Shown here: positions 36,116 through 46,613 of the stretch, in pieces | How positions within the stretch are numbered: the stretch's first letter is position 1 | Layout of the letters: the number at the start of each line of letters is the position of its first letter | From: Mesostigma viride | Lineage: Eukaryota; Streptophyta; Mesostigmatophyceae; Mesostigmatales; Mesostigmataceae | NCBI GenBank assembly: GCA_009746045.1 | Contig: RPFO01001739.1 | Span: 1 to 64,000 of the forward strand | Length of the DNA: 64,000 nt | Direction of reading: 5' to 3' | Notes under the pieces: generated by a model | Told to the model about the DNA's origin: nothing | The model's input: the letters and a program-made list of their open reading frames with translations, nothing else | Database searches by the model: none | Program-made: the position numbers and the translations under genes

Positions 36116-37150
36116 TCAGGGTAGAGGCCACCTGCCAGCCCACGAGGTGAGACCAGCCATGGAACACCATGCACCGTAAAAGCATGAAAACGGTTGTTCA
36201 TGGTGTTTTCCACTTTTGCAGCACCTACTAAACACCTGATCAATAGAAAAAGTTTGTTTGAACATTTCTGGATAATCTCCAGACATGACCAACTTCTTAA
36301 GCTCCTGTATAAATCTGTCAACCTTGCCTAGCTTGAGCTTGGTGGTCTTCGCGACCCACAATCTTCAGGAAGGGCAGATCTGAATATTTAGTCAGGCAGT
36401 TAAACTGCAAATCCATTTGCAACTTTTGTGAATTACTGCAAACTTCTGTAGAATAATAAGGACAGCAGCATGGAGGGTATTTTCATCCTCAGCTGCCATA
36501 GGTTCAGTTGCAATGTAGCCTGACCATTCATCCACAGCCACCAAATAAGGCAACTGCCTGTAATTGGTGAAGTAGAGGATATCAGCCTGGATATTACCCC
36601 TACCATCTGCGGGATGTTTAGCATGACGTTTAGGAGGCTTATTAGCACATAGTTGGCACACACAGTGCTCTCTGACATCTTGATACGCTTGCCAGAGGGC
36701 CCTGTTATTAATGGCTTGTATAAGCCTCATGGCATTGTTGCCATGACCACATGCATCATGCAAACTCTTAGCCAAAATCCTAAGATTAATACAATCATTA
36801 GGTAGTGGCTCTTCAGGACATGGTTGGGCATCCACATTCCTGGCAGAGCAAGAGTCCAAAGTTGTATTATCAATATTAACAGGACTATTGCTCTTAGGAG
36901 CTTGACTGTCAACAACATTAATGGGTGCTTGGCTACAAACAGGAGCAGCACCACATGTATTGTACACAGGTATTCTGCACACTTGGGCATCTGCATTGAC
37001 AACACTATGAGGCATCTGTCTACAAACAGGAGCAGATCCACATGCGTTGTTTACTACAGTCAGTAGAGTCCTCACTGGGGTAGTCCTTTTAAACATAGCA
37101 TGGATTTGGTTCCAACACAAACAGGGGCACTCTGTACGTGGGTGCCACAA
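36116..37150 (-). pseudogene. Integrase region of the minus-strand copia-like element
   Basis: The 36392-37150 frame carries the zinc-binding HHCC part (HDACGHGNNAMR, then HCVCQLCANKPPKRH) and the start of the core with its first Asp (IQADILYFTNYRQLPYLVAV). After a stop the core continues in other frames (36361-36116 and 36321 down to 35707), including GDQVFFHKENAPGKRGYWQG, which matches the C-terminal integrase segment of E2 (KEPSFPGKRGSWHDG). Four diverged Cys/Val-rich repeats (ACGSAPVCRQ, TCGAAPVCSQ) precede the zinc domain. Confidence 0.7.
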
Positions 37151-37306
37151 ACAGGGGCACTCTTATCCCTGCACACTTGGGCAGTTCTACGGTCTGTAGG
37201 AACTACTGCTGGAGCTCCTATACCACCTGGCAGGCCTTCTCTGCCAAATCATCCTCACTAACTTCCCTAAGGACGTTGTAAGGATTATATAAACAGAGAG
37301 GATCTT

Positions 37307-37840
37307 CTAGTTTTTCTGCTGCTGCTTCCTCTTCTTGCCCTGGAGGCTGCCACCATCACGGGAAGCGTCGCTCTTGAGGCTTTGAGAAATCTGTTGCAGC
37401 AGCTTGAGCATCTCCGCCTGGGTATCCTGGGGCTCAGCTCGTCTCTTCTTCCTGCAGGCAGGGGCAGAGTGACCAAGGACACCACAGAGCTTGCACTTGC
37501 GAAAGCGGCAATCCTTAGCCAGATGGTTAGTTTTGCCACAAACAGTGCAAGGAGGAAGGGATGCAGGGGCAGCGACAGTCTTACCCTTACACGTACGGCG
37601 AGTGTGCCCAGGCTGTCCACAGTTGTAGCAGAAGATCTCCTTTTGTTGCTCTACCACCATGGCCACTCGAGGCACCTCCACCGCACTCCCTTCCTTGGAG
37701 ACGTGTGTCTGATTAGTCAACAGCTCCTTGAGGTGTGCCCTGCACCTGTGAGTATCGTTCAGGTAACTGCGACAGTTCGCGACCAGATTGCGTTTCACGG
37801 AGTCGGTCAGAGCGCAATTCTGGATCCACCGCAAATTCAC
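37307..37840 (-). pseudogene. Gag fragment with three zinc knuckles
   Basis: Minus-strand frame with three CCHC knuckles in a row: CYNCGQPGHTRRTC, CTVCGKTNHLAKDC and CKLCGVLGHSAPAC, followed by a basic tail (KKRKQQQKN) and stop. CCHC knuckles bind the element RNA in Gag particles. The N-terminus runs into LINE sequence, so the capsid part is lost. Most copia-type Gags have one knuckle, as do the other Gags in this window. Confidence 0.75.
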
Positions 37841-37842
37841 GG

Positions 37843-38757
37843 TGCAGGTTGCTAACAAATTCTGGCATGGCGGTGCGGACACGGAGATTCGGCTGGCCGA
37901 CATCATCTACGCGGACGACATCACCCTCTTCGAGGACACTGGGCACGTGCAGACATGGCTTGACTGCCTGGCTATCGAGGCCCGTGCAGTGGGGCTTGAG
38001 GTCAGCAAGAAGACAGAGGCCCTGGCGGTTGGGCTCACCCACTCACCGCCGCCCCTCTACAGTATCTCCTCGACGGCTCTCAAGTCCTGTATCGGGACCG
38101 CGTCAAGCTGCTGGGCAGCCTGCTCCCCAGCTGCGAGGTCGATGTGGACCATCGCATCTCCCTCGCCTGGCACGCTTTACGCCAGTACCGGGCCCTGTGG
38201 CGCAAGCCCCTGGGCAAGATCGAGAAACAGGACCTGTTCAAGGTCCTCGTCCTTCCTGTTCTCACGTATGGGGCCGAGACGTGGACCCTCACCGCCGACC
38301 TGGCCCGCAAGCTGGACGGCGCGGTCACCAACATGCTGCGTTCCATTTTCAAAGTAGGATATGCTGCTCATGTCCGCAATGAGGACCTGTACCAGGGCAT
38401 GCCATATATCACCAGCACCATTAAGCAGCGACGCCTGCAGCTAGTAGGGCACCTAGCTCGCACCAACCAGGTAGACACCTCACGTGGCCCCCCCGCAGGA
38501 CTGCGACCAGCTCAGCCTGGTCGGCACCTCCGGACATGGGCCGGGCTTAGTGATGTTAGACGCCGCAAGGCCCGCACCTTCAAAGAACAGCTAGTAGAGG
38601 ACATGGGGGGCCTAGGCCTCTCCGTGATTTGGAAGAAGATGATATGGACAAGGCCAAGTGGGCCCAGGTCATAGAGGACAACGAGCCCCCCCCAGTGGGG
38701 AAGCGCCCGCGTGTGCAAACCCGTGGGAGGCACGCCAGACAGCTCCCCTAGAGGGCA
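37843..38757 (+). pseudogene. LINE ORF2 fragment (end of RT and C-terminal domain)
   Basis: 5'-truncated non-LTR element. The frame reads IRLADIIYADDITLFEDTGH (the FADD-type catalytic motif and palm/thumb of a LINE RT), shifts near 38060 to LLDGSQVLYRDRVKLLGSLL, then LFKVLVLPVLTYGAETWTL and RRLQLVGHLARTNQ, the usual C-terminal pattern of plant and algal LINE ORF2. It shifts again near 38640 and ends at TAG 38749-38751. The LINE then continues on the far side of E1 (57658-57967). It abuts the broken gag of the minus-strand element, suggesting insertion there. Confidence 0.8.
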
Positions 38758-38762
38758 GCGTG

Positions 38763-39448
38763 AGTCAACGCCAAGCGCATTGGCGTGTACCTGATTCGGC
38801 ATATCTCTGCGATTCCAGCGGCACCGGAACGAGTTCATTCCGACAAGTATCGAGAAAGTTATGGCGTTCCGACTTCCCGGTCGCGCGCGAGCGCGAGCCG
38901 GCTGTTCTTCTAAGTCGGACGTGAATATTTGCCGACGACATATGGGGGCGACAGTAATTCCTGGGCTGACAGGAATTAGGTGCTGAACCTACGACGGTAT
39001 TGGATTAATACGTCGTACGCAGGAAATAGGAACCTTAACCTGTGGTCTGTTGGTACCGCAGGCTTAGTCCTAGGTGCAGATGCAATAGTCACTGTGGACT
39101 GTGCTCTGTGGTCACTGTACCTGTATGGCAGGCCTACTGTATAGGAACTGGGCGCTGTACAGGTAGTGAATACTGTACCGGGAGTGTTATTACTGAGCAG
39201 GCCTCCTAGGCTGCTCAGGACTAGCAAGCACAGTGCACAAGTATATAAAGAATAGGCCAGTGCCAATTGGTCATCTCTTGCGAGCCCGCCTCACGTGTGT
39301 TGCCTTGACTTGGCAAACTCGTGTACAAGCCTCAAGTGTGTGAGCGCTGTAACATTATCCAATTTTAACAAAGCTCCGTTCCAACCACATTCACACATTG
39401 CTGCATTGCAACCATATCCTACACATTGCGTTTATAAAAACGTTAACT
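38763..39448 (+). repeat. E1 5' LTR (starts AG, ends CT)
   Basis: 686 bp beginning AGTCAACGCC and ending CGTTAACT. Contains a CGCCAA/TTGGCG stem-loop near the start, a TATATAA box at 39242-39248, and TGTAACATTATCC downstream. The boundary is fixed by the TSD and by comparison with the three other copies. Confidence 0.9.
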
Positions 39449-39540
39449 CAAATTACAAGCAGTCTCGACGGAACGGCCAGGAGGGTCGTTGCTGTTTGCT
39501 GCGTGCAGCGTTGACGACGCGAGAAGCTCGTCAGGTGTCG

Positions 39541-40469
39541 AATGGTGCAGGAAGAACAACGGCAGCAGAATTTCCGGTTTCGGCAGTCTGCTGGTGGTTC
39601 AATTTCGCCTGAATTGCGTCGTGTGGTTCGAGATTTATCTTTATTGCTTGCAGATCGTCCACCTGTTACATAATCGCAACTTCGTGCAATTCGTCGACGA
39701 CCAGGTCGAGGATTGGGAGCGAATTCTGCAGCACGTCCGAACCATCGTCATTCCGGAGCACCGGAGCATCGACGACATCGAGCAAGAGCTTCACGGTTTG
39801 GTCGGTATCCAGACTGTGATTACAGCATTAGCTGAGCGGGTGCGTGCGGAGTTGGCGGCTAGGCGAGGAGAGGCTGCGGAGACAGCTGGTGCAGTGCGAC
39901 ACGAGTTCGTACCGGCAGCAGCGGGTGCGGGTGTACCACGTACGTTCGCAGGCGTAATCGGCAACGAGGGTGTTGCAGCGGGGCCAGTTCGACGTGAGCG
40001 ACGCGGGGCGGAGCGCTACAGGCGGCTTGCAGAGGTCGAGGCGGCTGCGGAAGCCATCACCGGAGGACAGCGTGCGGCACGAGTCGTCAGGTTTCCGGAG
40101 CGAGCAAGGGTTCCTTTTCAGGAACTGCCCCAACCCCTTCGCGTTCGAGTGACGCGTTGGGAAGAGTTCGCCCAGGCTCTTGGTTACGACAGTGACCTTG
40201 AGGTGGGAGCAGTGGGGGTCGACGGTCTAGGCGACGAGGCGCTTGGCGACCACGAGGTGCCAAGATACAATCCGCGGGGTGTTAACGACGGGTTGTCACC
40301 TGTCTACTACGCTAACGGTGACGACTCTGTCATCGCGGGCCGACAGCGGGCCGACGACGGCGCAGCAGGTAGCAGGGTGCCAGAGCTTATTGTTGTGAGC
40401 GACAGCGACAGCGACAGCGACAAGGAGAACCAGGACGCGCCCGGGGGTGACCGTGGTGGTCTTGACTGA
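39541..40469 (+). pseudogene. E1 extra ORF (ORF-A), broken by a 4-bp insertion
   Basis: Homologue of the E2 protein at 45591-46511. The frame from ATG 39541 ends at a TAA near 39670, where E1 has four extra bases (CCTGTTACATAATCG versus CCTGTAAATCG in E2). After the insertion the frame continues to 40469 with VQFVDDQVEDWERIL and the acidic end VPELIVVSDSDSDSDKEN. Function unknown. Confidence 0.75.
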
Positions 40470-40578
40470 GTGGTAACACTTGTCATTTTCCTTTCCTGTT
40501 CAGCTGACAGTAGCTTATATTGCTTTAATTGCTGCTTGGCCACTTGGCTGGCTGTAGCAGATCTGAACAGGGGCCATC

Positions 40579-41692
40579 ATGAGTGAGGGTGCTATTGACC
40601 AACGGGGGCGCGGTATGGGCTACGAGCGGCGCGGCGCTGGGATGGATGGACGTGATGGACGTGATGGACGCGATGGACGCGATGGGCGCGGTGACGGCCA
40701 GGCGCTGGGAGACCAGGCTGCGCTGGCAGATGATCAGAGCCAAGGATCGCAGGGCGGTCAGAACGCGCCAGCTGCAGACCAAGCAGCGCCGAGGCGGCCG
40801 ACCGTTGCTGAGGGGTACGCGGTGCTCAGCCAGTTTCAGTCCATCAAGGACAATTGGCAGCCCCGGGACGCCGAGAGGATGTTAGAGGACATGAACTTGT
40901 ACACGGACATCTACACCGGTGACAAGCTTCGCATCCTGGCGTCTAGTGCCTACATAAGGCAGTCGGCGAGGCGGCTGTTCAAGTTCGTCCGGGAGCGACA
41001 CACGGCAGGGGACACCTGGGCGGCGTTTATGACGCGACTCAGGTCGTTCCTGAGTGACAAGAGGACCATAGATGGTTCTCACCTGAAGCAAGAGTACCTG
41101 GACTACAAGCCCATCAAGGGGCAGCTAGTGGTCCACGCCTTTGAAGACTTTGTCAAGCTGAGGGAGGACGCCATGGCAAAAGGGTTCTTCGTTGCAGATC
41201 GGGTGGCCATGGGCGACTTTCTCAAGTCGCTGCAGCTGGATCCTGTCACCATGGATAATGTGACCATCCACATGCGACAGGTCCATGGCTGGGCAGCCAT
41301 GACGGACCAGTTGTATGAGTGTTTCAGCGGCAAGTACGTAGGTGGTAAGCGCCCACGTCAAGTGGACAAGGAGGCAGCTGAACCTGCGGTTAAGTCCATG
41401 AGGGGATCGGGCCACGGGGGCCCAGCGTCCTCGAGAGGGCCTGAGACCTCTTCAAGGGGTCGAGGAAGGTCCAGGAGGGGGCGTGGCAGAATGGCCGGAC
41501 GGGGGACCCCGCCGAAGTCGGGGCATCCACAGTCCCAGTTTGACTTCAAGAGGGTGGGTGGTCCTCCCAAGGCTGGGCCCAGCAGTGGGACCTCACGGGA
41601 CATCAGTCAGGTGGAATGTTATTTCTGCCAAGGGAAGGGTCACTTCAGGAATGAGTGTCCCTCGTACCTGAGGCAGGAAGGTCAGAGCAAGC
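40579..41692 (+). CDS. E1 Gag (interrupted near its C-terminus)
   Basis: Starts at ATG 40579. Gly/Asp/Arg repeats (GRDGRDGRDGRDGRG, about residues 25-45), then a capsid-like helical region (FQSIKDNWQPRDAERMLEDM to KSLQLDPVTMDNVTIHMRQV), an Arg/Gly-rich stretch and one CCHC zinc knuckle (CYFCQGKGHFRNEC, about residues 350-363). The copia-like insertion at 41693 cuts it after QSK. The remaining codons resume at 44502 and end at TGA 44584-44586. Role: assembly of cytoplasmic particles that package element RNA. Before the insertion this copy of gag was intact, unlike that of E2. Confidence 0.85.
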
Positions 41693-42250
41693 TGTTTGGG
41701 AATTAATTAATTATTCCCAGTGGCCACATGCCTGAATTATTTCTATTCTGGGCAGGTGGATCTTTTGTGTGTTGTTTGTGATTTCTTGGAGTGTGTTTTA
41801 TTAGCTACGTGCTGATATTTTTACTGACTTTTTTGAATCAGTACTTAGCAAGATATTAATCTATGTTGTGTGTGTTTTTTGTTATAGTACACGGTTCTCA
41901 ACTAGTATGCCAGCAGCTATGTCACTACGTTACATGGACAGTGATTCTTTATTCCATGGACAGGTGTCACTTTACTGGATGAGATTCCATGCATTATATC
42001 AGGGTTGATTTTACAGATGACATCTGGCAATCATACAAACGGTTGTCTTGACAGTTTGACATTTGGCAATCATACAAACAATATTCAAGAATCTGGCGAT
42101 GGTTCTTTGGTTGTTTGCCATCTGGCAGTACCTCTTTTCTGCCTATAAAAATACGATGTGGGCCATACCTAAAGTATCGTCTCTCATGCCATGTCTCTCG
42201 TAATAAATTCATCAATAAACGACATTCAACCCATTCATGTATTTTAAACA
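41693..42250 (+). repeat. 5' LTR of the gag-only element
   Basis: Begins TGTTTGGGAATTAATTAATT and ends TTTTAAACA. Contains a TATAAAA box (42144-42150) and AATAAA (42202-42207). A direct repeat, GGCAATCATACAAAC, occurs twice in the U3 part. Confidence 0.95.
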
Positions 42251-42262
42251 TGGTATCGGGAG
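42251..42262 (+). other. Primer-binding site of the gag-only element
   Basis: TGGTATCGGGAG directly after the LTR. The first seven bases match the usual initiator-methionine-tRNA primer site (TGGTATC). Confidence 0.75.
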
Positions 42263-42286
42263 GATGTTCGATCACCGTTTCTCCTC

Positions 42287-42565
42287 ATGGCAGATTCTCC
42301 TACTTTTGCAAACGATGATGATTTTTTGCCTGATGACGATTTTGTCAATCGTCCTTGGGACTTTGACGTACTTGACGATCTCGAAGACTTTTTCGGACAG
42401 CCGGAACAAGGCGTCATTGTCGCCGAAGAACCTGTGATTGCGTATCCCGTTGGCTACGAGCAATTCGAGAAACCAGGATTTTATCCTGAGAGTTCTCTGA
42501 GTTCTGTTTACGTTCCTCCTGCCAAAATCATTATCCGGTGGCAAGGAGCTGTATTTCGATTCTAA
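42287..42565 (+). CDS. Small acidic ORF before gag
   Basis: 92 codons from ATG 42287, very acidic (DDDFLPDDDFVNRPWDFDVL), ending at 42565, 70 bp before the gag start and in a different frame. No domain recognised. It could be a former N-terminal part of Gag, an accessory protein or a leader ORF. Like ORF-A in E1/E2, it precedes gag and is acidic, but there is no sequence similarity that I can see. Confidence 0.55.
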   Translation: MADSPTFANDDDFLPDDDFVNRPWDFDVLDDLEDFFGQPEQGVIVAEEPVIAYPVGYEQFEKPGFYPESSLSSVYVPPAKIIIRWQGAVFRF

Positions 42566-42635
42566 TCGTCAAGCTTATCGGAAATCGAGAGTCTCTTGAA
42601 ACCCTACCTGGCGTCTAAAATTTTATCCGTCGTAA

Positions 42636-43478
42636 ATGGCGAACGCACTCAAGGAGACGGCCCTCATTAGTGCCGTCAGCGGAATTCCTATTTTCAACGG
42701 TACCAGACTTGCCGACTACCCTGCGTTTAAAATTCGCTTCAAATCTGTCGCGGGAGCATTCACCATGCTGAGTGTGCTGCACGGTGACGACGTCAACGAC
42801 CGACAAGACCGCATTCTTTTTGCTGCACTTTGTTCGCGCCTGGACGGTCAGGCGCTTACCGTTGCTGATCAAGCTGAGCCTCGTCATGGCAGCGTGGCGT
42901 TCAAGCTCGTGGATGCCGTGTATGACCAGCCACGGCATACCCGGTCTCACAAGCAGGAGCTCCGTCGTCAGCTACACCGCTGCGAGCTGGCTGAGGACGG
43001 CGACATGGGCCTGTACTTGACGGAACATGAACTACGCTACCGCGAGTACTTAAAGCTGGGGGGGACGCTGCCTGAGACTGAATTCGTCCAGAATCTGCTG
43101 GATGGCCTCCCGGCCAAATATCGTCCACTTGTCGCTGCAGTTTTTGTGCGTGATGACATTTCTCTCACTGACGCACGCGTCCTCCTCCTCCAAGCCGCTG
43201 ACCAGCTCAAGGACCGCCCAGCCGGATCGACTGCGCCCGCCGGCTCGGCTGCGACTTCTCGCGACGAAGGCGAGCTCCCACCGGGCCAAGCATTTGCAAC
43301 TCGCCCGGTGTGCAGCCATTGCAAGCGCCCTGGCCACCGTGCCGAGCGCTGCTGGACCAAGTATCCGGAGCGTCGCCCCCGGCCCAACGGCGGCGCCGTG
43401 CATTTTACGGAAACCAATCCTCTCATGGGCACCTCGACAATGGAGGCACCGGAAATGCCGTCCACATTTGCATTTTAA
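42636..43478 (+). CDS. Gag of the gag-only copia-like element
   Basis: 280 codons, intact. Copia-type Gag (retrotran_gag/UBN2-like): IPIFNGTRLADYPAFKIRF, HKQELRRQLHRCELAEDGDM and EFVQNLLDGLPAKYRPLVAA fit the W/F-x-x-F ... L-x-x-LP-x-x-Y layout of the family. One zinc knuckle, CSHCKRPGHRAERC, near residues 225-238. Builds the particle. An intact gag with no pol suggests selection for packaging in trans, or very recent loss of pol. Confidence 0.85.
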   Translation: MANALKETALISAVSGIPIFNGTRLADYPAFKIRFKSVAGAFTMLSVLHGDDVNDRQDRILFAALCSRLDGQALTVADQAEPRHGSVAFKLVDAVYDQPRHTRSHKQELRRQLHRCELAEDGDMGLYLTEHELRYREYLKLGGTLPETEFVQNLLDGLPAKYRPLVAAVFVRDDISLTDARVLLLQAADQLKDRPAGSTAPAGSAATSRDEGELPPGQAFATRPVCSHCKRPGHRAERCWTKYPERRPRPNGGAVHFTETNPLMGTSTMEAPEMPSTFAF

Positions 43479-43943
43479 ATTTTTCAGCCGGTTTTCCATC
43501 TTTTCGTCGGTTATTGCTGAACCGTAAAAAAGCATCTCTTCGGGTTTTGTTGCTAAGCCCTATGTCAAAAAGCACACTTTAATTCAGCGTTGTCCCGTCG
43601 TGACCCGCTGCATATAGTGGCCCCGTCGTGGCCACCTCGGCGTAGGTAGTCTACGTAGTGCACTAGTCCCGTCGTGACTAGTCTTTTTGGTTCGTGGTCA
43701 GCCAAAAACCACCTTGTACCGGTATGCTTCTGCCTTAAAGCCTATTGCCCGCTCACTACGGGGCATGTGTTTGAGGGGGGTGGCCCGTAGCAATCACCTG
43801 CCCTAGTCCTAGTTGTAAAGGTCCTTAGCCCTGAGTGCAATGACCGCTAGGAAATGGTTACTAGTTTGATAGGTGAATATAAACTGGGACATAGTACTAG
43901 CACTACTAGAGTGTTTCCCTCTTTAGGCAGTTGCCAAGGGGGG
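43479..43943 (+). other. Non-coding 3' part and polypurine tract of the gag-only element
   Basis: 465 bp without a frame. Contains CCCCGTCGTGGCC and CCCGTCGTGACTAG near-repeats, and ends with the polypurine tract AAGGGGGG (43936-43943) directly before the 3' LTR. Confidence 0.8.
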
Positions 43944-44501
43944 TGTTTGGGAATTAATTAATTATTCCCAGTGGCCACATGCCTGAATTATTTCTATTCT
44001 GGGCAGGTGGATCTTTTGTGTGTTGTTTGTGATTTCTTGGAGTGTGTTTTATTAGCTACGTGCTGATATTTTTACTGACTTTTTTGAATCAGTACTTAGC
44101 AAGATACTAATCTTTGTTGTGTGTGTTTTTTGTTATAGTACACGGTTCTCAACTAGTATGCCAGCAGCTATGTCACTACGTTACATGGACAGTGATTCTT
44201 TATTCCATGGACAGGTGTCACTTTACTGGATGAGATTCCATGCATTATATCAGGGTTGATTTTACAGATGACATCTGGCAATCATACAAACGGTTGTCTT
44301 GACAGTTTGACATTTGGCAATCATACAAACAATATTCAAGAATCTGGCGATGGTTCTTTGGTTGTTTGCCATCTGGCAGTACCTCTTTTCTGCCTATAAA
44401 AATACGATGTGGGCCATACCTAAAGTATCGTCTCTCATGCCATGTCTCTCGTAATAAATTCATCAATAAACGACATTCAACCCATTCATGTATTTTAAAC
44501 A
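43944..44501 (+). repeat. 3' LTR of the gag-only element
   Basis: 558 bp, the same length as the 5' LTR, with two substitutions noticed (ATATTAATCTATG versus ATACTAATCTTTG). TATAAAA at 44395-44401. Confidence 0.95.
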
Positions 44502-44801
44502 CAAGCCAGCTCAGGGTGGCAGCAAGGAGAAGGCTGGTCCATCCCAGGATAAGGGCAAGGGCAAGGGCAAGGCTGCTGATCATTGACTTGAGCCTGCACA
44601 CATCCCTGAATCCTGGAGGGTGCCCCCAGGGGTGTGTAATGTAGCTGCTAGTGACGGCAGTGAGGGGCAGCCCCATGCTCTAGTGACAGAGCCTATTGGA
44701 CACGATGGGGCAAGCTTGGTTACCACAGAGAGTATGCCAGCTGTAGCTGCAGTGGTTACTCGCCAACGTGCCCGCCATGGCGGTGCTGAGCCTGAGGTAG
44801 G
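44502..44801 (+). CDS. E1 gag end, TGA, and start of pol (partial)
   Basis: Resumes E1 gag (Lys/Gly/Gln-rich tail) to the stop TGA at 44584-44586. The same frame then continues open as the pol leader (RVPPGVCNVAASD) until E2 is inserted after 44801. Compared with the same part of E2 there are several substitutions and one 6-bp length difference (an extra GGCAAG), but the TGA followed by CTT is kept. Confidence 0.75.
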
Positions 44802-45499
44802 AGTTAACGCCAAGCGCATTGGCGTGATCCTGATTCGGCATATCTCTGCGATTCCAGCGGCACCGGAACGAGTTCATTCCGACAAGTATCAAGAAAGTTA
44901 TGGCGTTCCGACTTCCCGGTCGCGCGCGAGCGAGAGCCGGCTGTTCTTCTAAGTCGGACGTGAATATTTGCCGACGACATATGGGGTCGACAGTAATTCC
45001 TGGGCTGACAGGAATTAGGTGCTGTACCTACGACGGTATTGGATTAATACGTCGTACGCAGGAAATAGGAACCTTAACCTGTGGTCTGTTGGTACCGCAG
45101 GCTTAGTCCTGGACTTCTAGGTGCAGATGCAATAATCACTGTGGTGACTGTACTCTGTGGTCACTGTGCCTGTATGGCAGACCTACTGTATAGGAACTGG
45201 GCGCTGTACAGGTAGTGAATACTGTACCGGGGGTGTTATTACTGAGCAGGCCTCCTAGGCTGCTCAGGACTAGCAAGCACAGTGCACAAGTATATAAACA
45301 ATAGGCCAGTGCCAAATGGGCATCTCTTGCGAGCCCGCCTCACGTGTTGTGCCTTGACTTGGCAAGCGCGTGTACAAGCCTCAAGTGTGTGAGCGCTGTA
45401 AACATTATCCGATTTAACAAAGCTCCGTTTCCAACCATATTCACACATTGCTGCATTGCAACCATATCCTTCACATTGCGTGTGCGAAGAAAGTTAACT
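44802..45499 (+). repeat. E2 5' LTR (starts AG, ends CT)
   Basis: 698 bp, AGTTAACGCC ... AAGTTAACT, with 7-bp inverted ends AGTTAAC/GTTAACT. TATATAA at 45291-45297; TGTAAACATT near 45399 may be the poly(A) signal. The sequence after the LTR (CAAATTACAACCAGTCTCAG) is not a standard methionine-tRNA primer site, so the primer is unknown. Confidence 0.92.
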
Positions 45500-45590
45500 C
45501 AAATTACAACCAGTCTCAGCGGAACGGCCAGGAGGGTCGTTGCCGGTTGCGGTGTGCAGCGTTGACGACGAGGAGCTCGTCCGGTGGTGA

Positions 45591-46511
45591 ATGGTGCAGG
45601 AGGAACAACGGCAGCAGGATTTCCGGTTTCGGCAGTCTGCTGGGGGTTCGATTTCTCCTGAATTACGTCGTGTCGTTCGGGATCTATCTTTATTGCTTGC
45701 AGATCGTCCGCCTGTAAATCGCAGCTTCGTGCAATTCGTCGACGACCAGGTCGAAGACTGGGAGCGAATTCTGCGACACGTACAAACCATCGTCATTCCG
45801 GAGCACCGGAGCATCGACGACCTTGAGCAGGAGCTTCACGGGTTGGTCGGCATCCAGACGGTGATTACTGCAGTAGCAGAGCGAGTGCGGACGGAGTTGG
45901 CGGCAAGGCGAGGCGAGGTTGCGGAAGCAGCTGGCGCAGGGCGACACGAGTTTGTACCGACAGTAGCGGGCGCGGGAGTACCACGTGCTTTCGCAGGCGG
46001 CATCGGCGACGAGGGTGTTGCAGCGGGGCCAGTTAGGCGTGAACGACGCGGAGCGGAGCATCACAGGCGGCTTGCAGAGGTCGGGGCGACAGCGGAAGCC
46101 ATCGCCGGAGGACAGCGCGCGACAAGAGTCGGCAGGTTTCCAGAGCGAGTAAGAGTTCCTTTTCAGGAGCTGCCCCCGCCCCTTCGCGTTCGTGTGACGC
46201 GTTGGGAGGAGTTTGCACCTCTTGGGTACGAGAGTGACCTTGAGGTAGGAGCAGGGGGTGTCGCTGGGCTAGGCGACGAGACACTTGGCGACCACGAGGT
46301 GCCAACGTACAATCCGCGAGGTGCCAACGACGGGTTGTCACCTGTCTACTTTACCAACGGTGACGATTCAGTCATCGCGGGCCGACAGCGGGTCGACGAC
46401 GGCGCAGCAGGTAGCAGGGTACCAGAGCTGATTGTGGTGAGCGACAGCGACGACGACAGCGACAAGGAGAACCAGGACGCGCCTGGGGCCAGCCGTGGTG
46501 GTCTTGCCTGA
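45591..46511 (+). CDS. E2 ORF-A: extra protein upstream of gag, with SIM-like acidic tail
   Basis: 306 codons from ATG 45591. The N-terminal part is Gln/Arg-rich, then a predicted helical segment (VQFVDDQVEDWERIL, HRSIDDLEQELHGLVG, AVAERVRTELAARRGE), an Ala/Gly/Arg middle, and an acidic C-terminus containing ELIVVSDSDDDSDKEN. Hydrophobic IVV followed by Ser/Asp repeats is the layout of a SUMO-interacting motif; that function is inferred only. It ends 102 bp before the gag ATG. E1 has the same ORF, with moderate divergence and the tail conserved. Copia elements normally have no ORF before gag. It may be an N-terminal Gag-like or envelope-independent accessory protein. Confidence 0.75.
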   Translation: MVQEEQRQQDFRFRQSAGGSISPELRRVVRDLSLLLADRPPVNRSFVQFVDDQVEDWERILRHVQTIVIPEHRSIDDLEQELHGLVGIQTVITAVAERVRTELAARRGEVAEAAGAGRHEFVPTVAGAGVPRAFAGGIGDEGVAAGPVRRERRGAEHHRRLAEVGATAEAIAGGQRATRVGRFPERVRVPFQELPPPLRVRVTRWEEFAPLGYESDLEVGAGGVAGLGDETLGDHEVPTYNPRGANDGLSPVYFTNGDDSVIAGRQRVDDGAAGSRVPELIVVSDSDDDSDKENQDAPGASRGGLA

Positions 46512-46613
46512 GTGGTAACACTTGGCACTTTCCTTTCTTGTTCAGTAGCTTATATTGCTTTAATTGCTGCTTGGCCACTTGGCTGGCTGTAGCAGATCTG
46601 AACAGAGGCCATC

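Larger units (their letters stand above)
33199..37840 (-). mobile_element. Decayed copia-like retroelement, minus strand, 5'-truncated
   Basis: Reading the minus strand, the order is gag, integrase, retropepsin-like segment, reverse transcriptase, RNase H, the same unusual order as in E1 and E2 but at low identity, so a separate family. Frameshifts and stops break it into at least eight pieces. Its 5' part is missing at the junction with the LINE at about 37843. No LTR pair is visible; a candidate 3' LTR would lie below 33190. Confidence 0.75.
41693..44501 (+). mobile_element. Gag-only copia-like LTR retrotransposon nested in E1
   Basis: 2,809 bp with TG...CA LTRs of 558 bp each (41693-42250, 43944-44501) and 5-bp target duplication CAAGC (41688-41692, 44502-44506). 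The interior has a PBS, a small acidic ORF, a gag ORF and a polypurine tract, but no protease, integrase or RT, so it must have used enzymes of another element. Only two LTR differences were noticed, so the insertion is recent. Confidence 0.95.
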
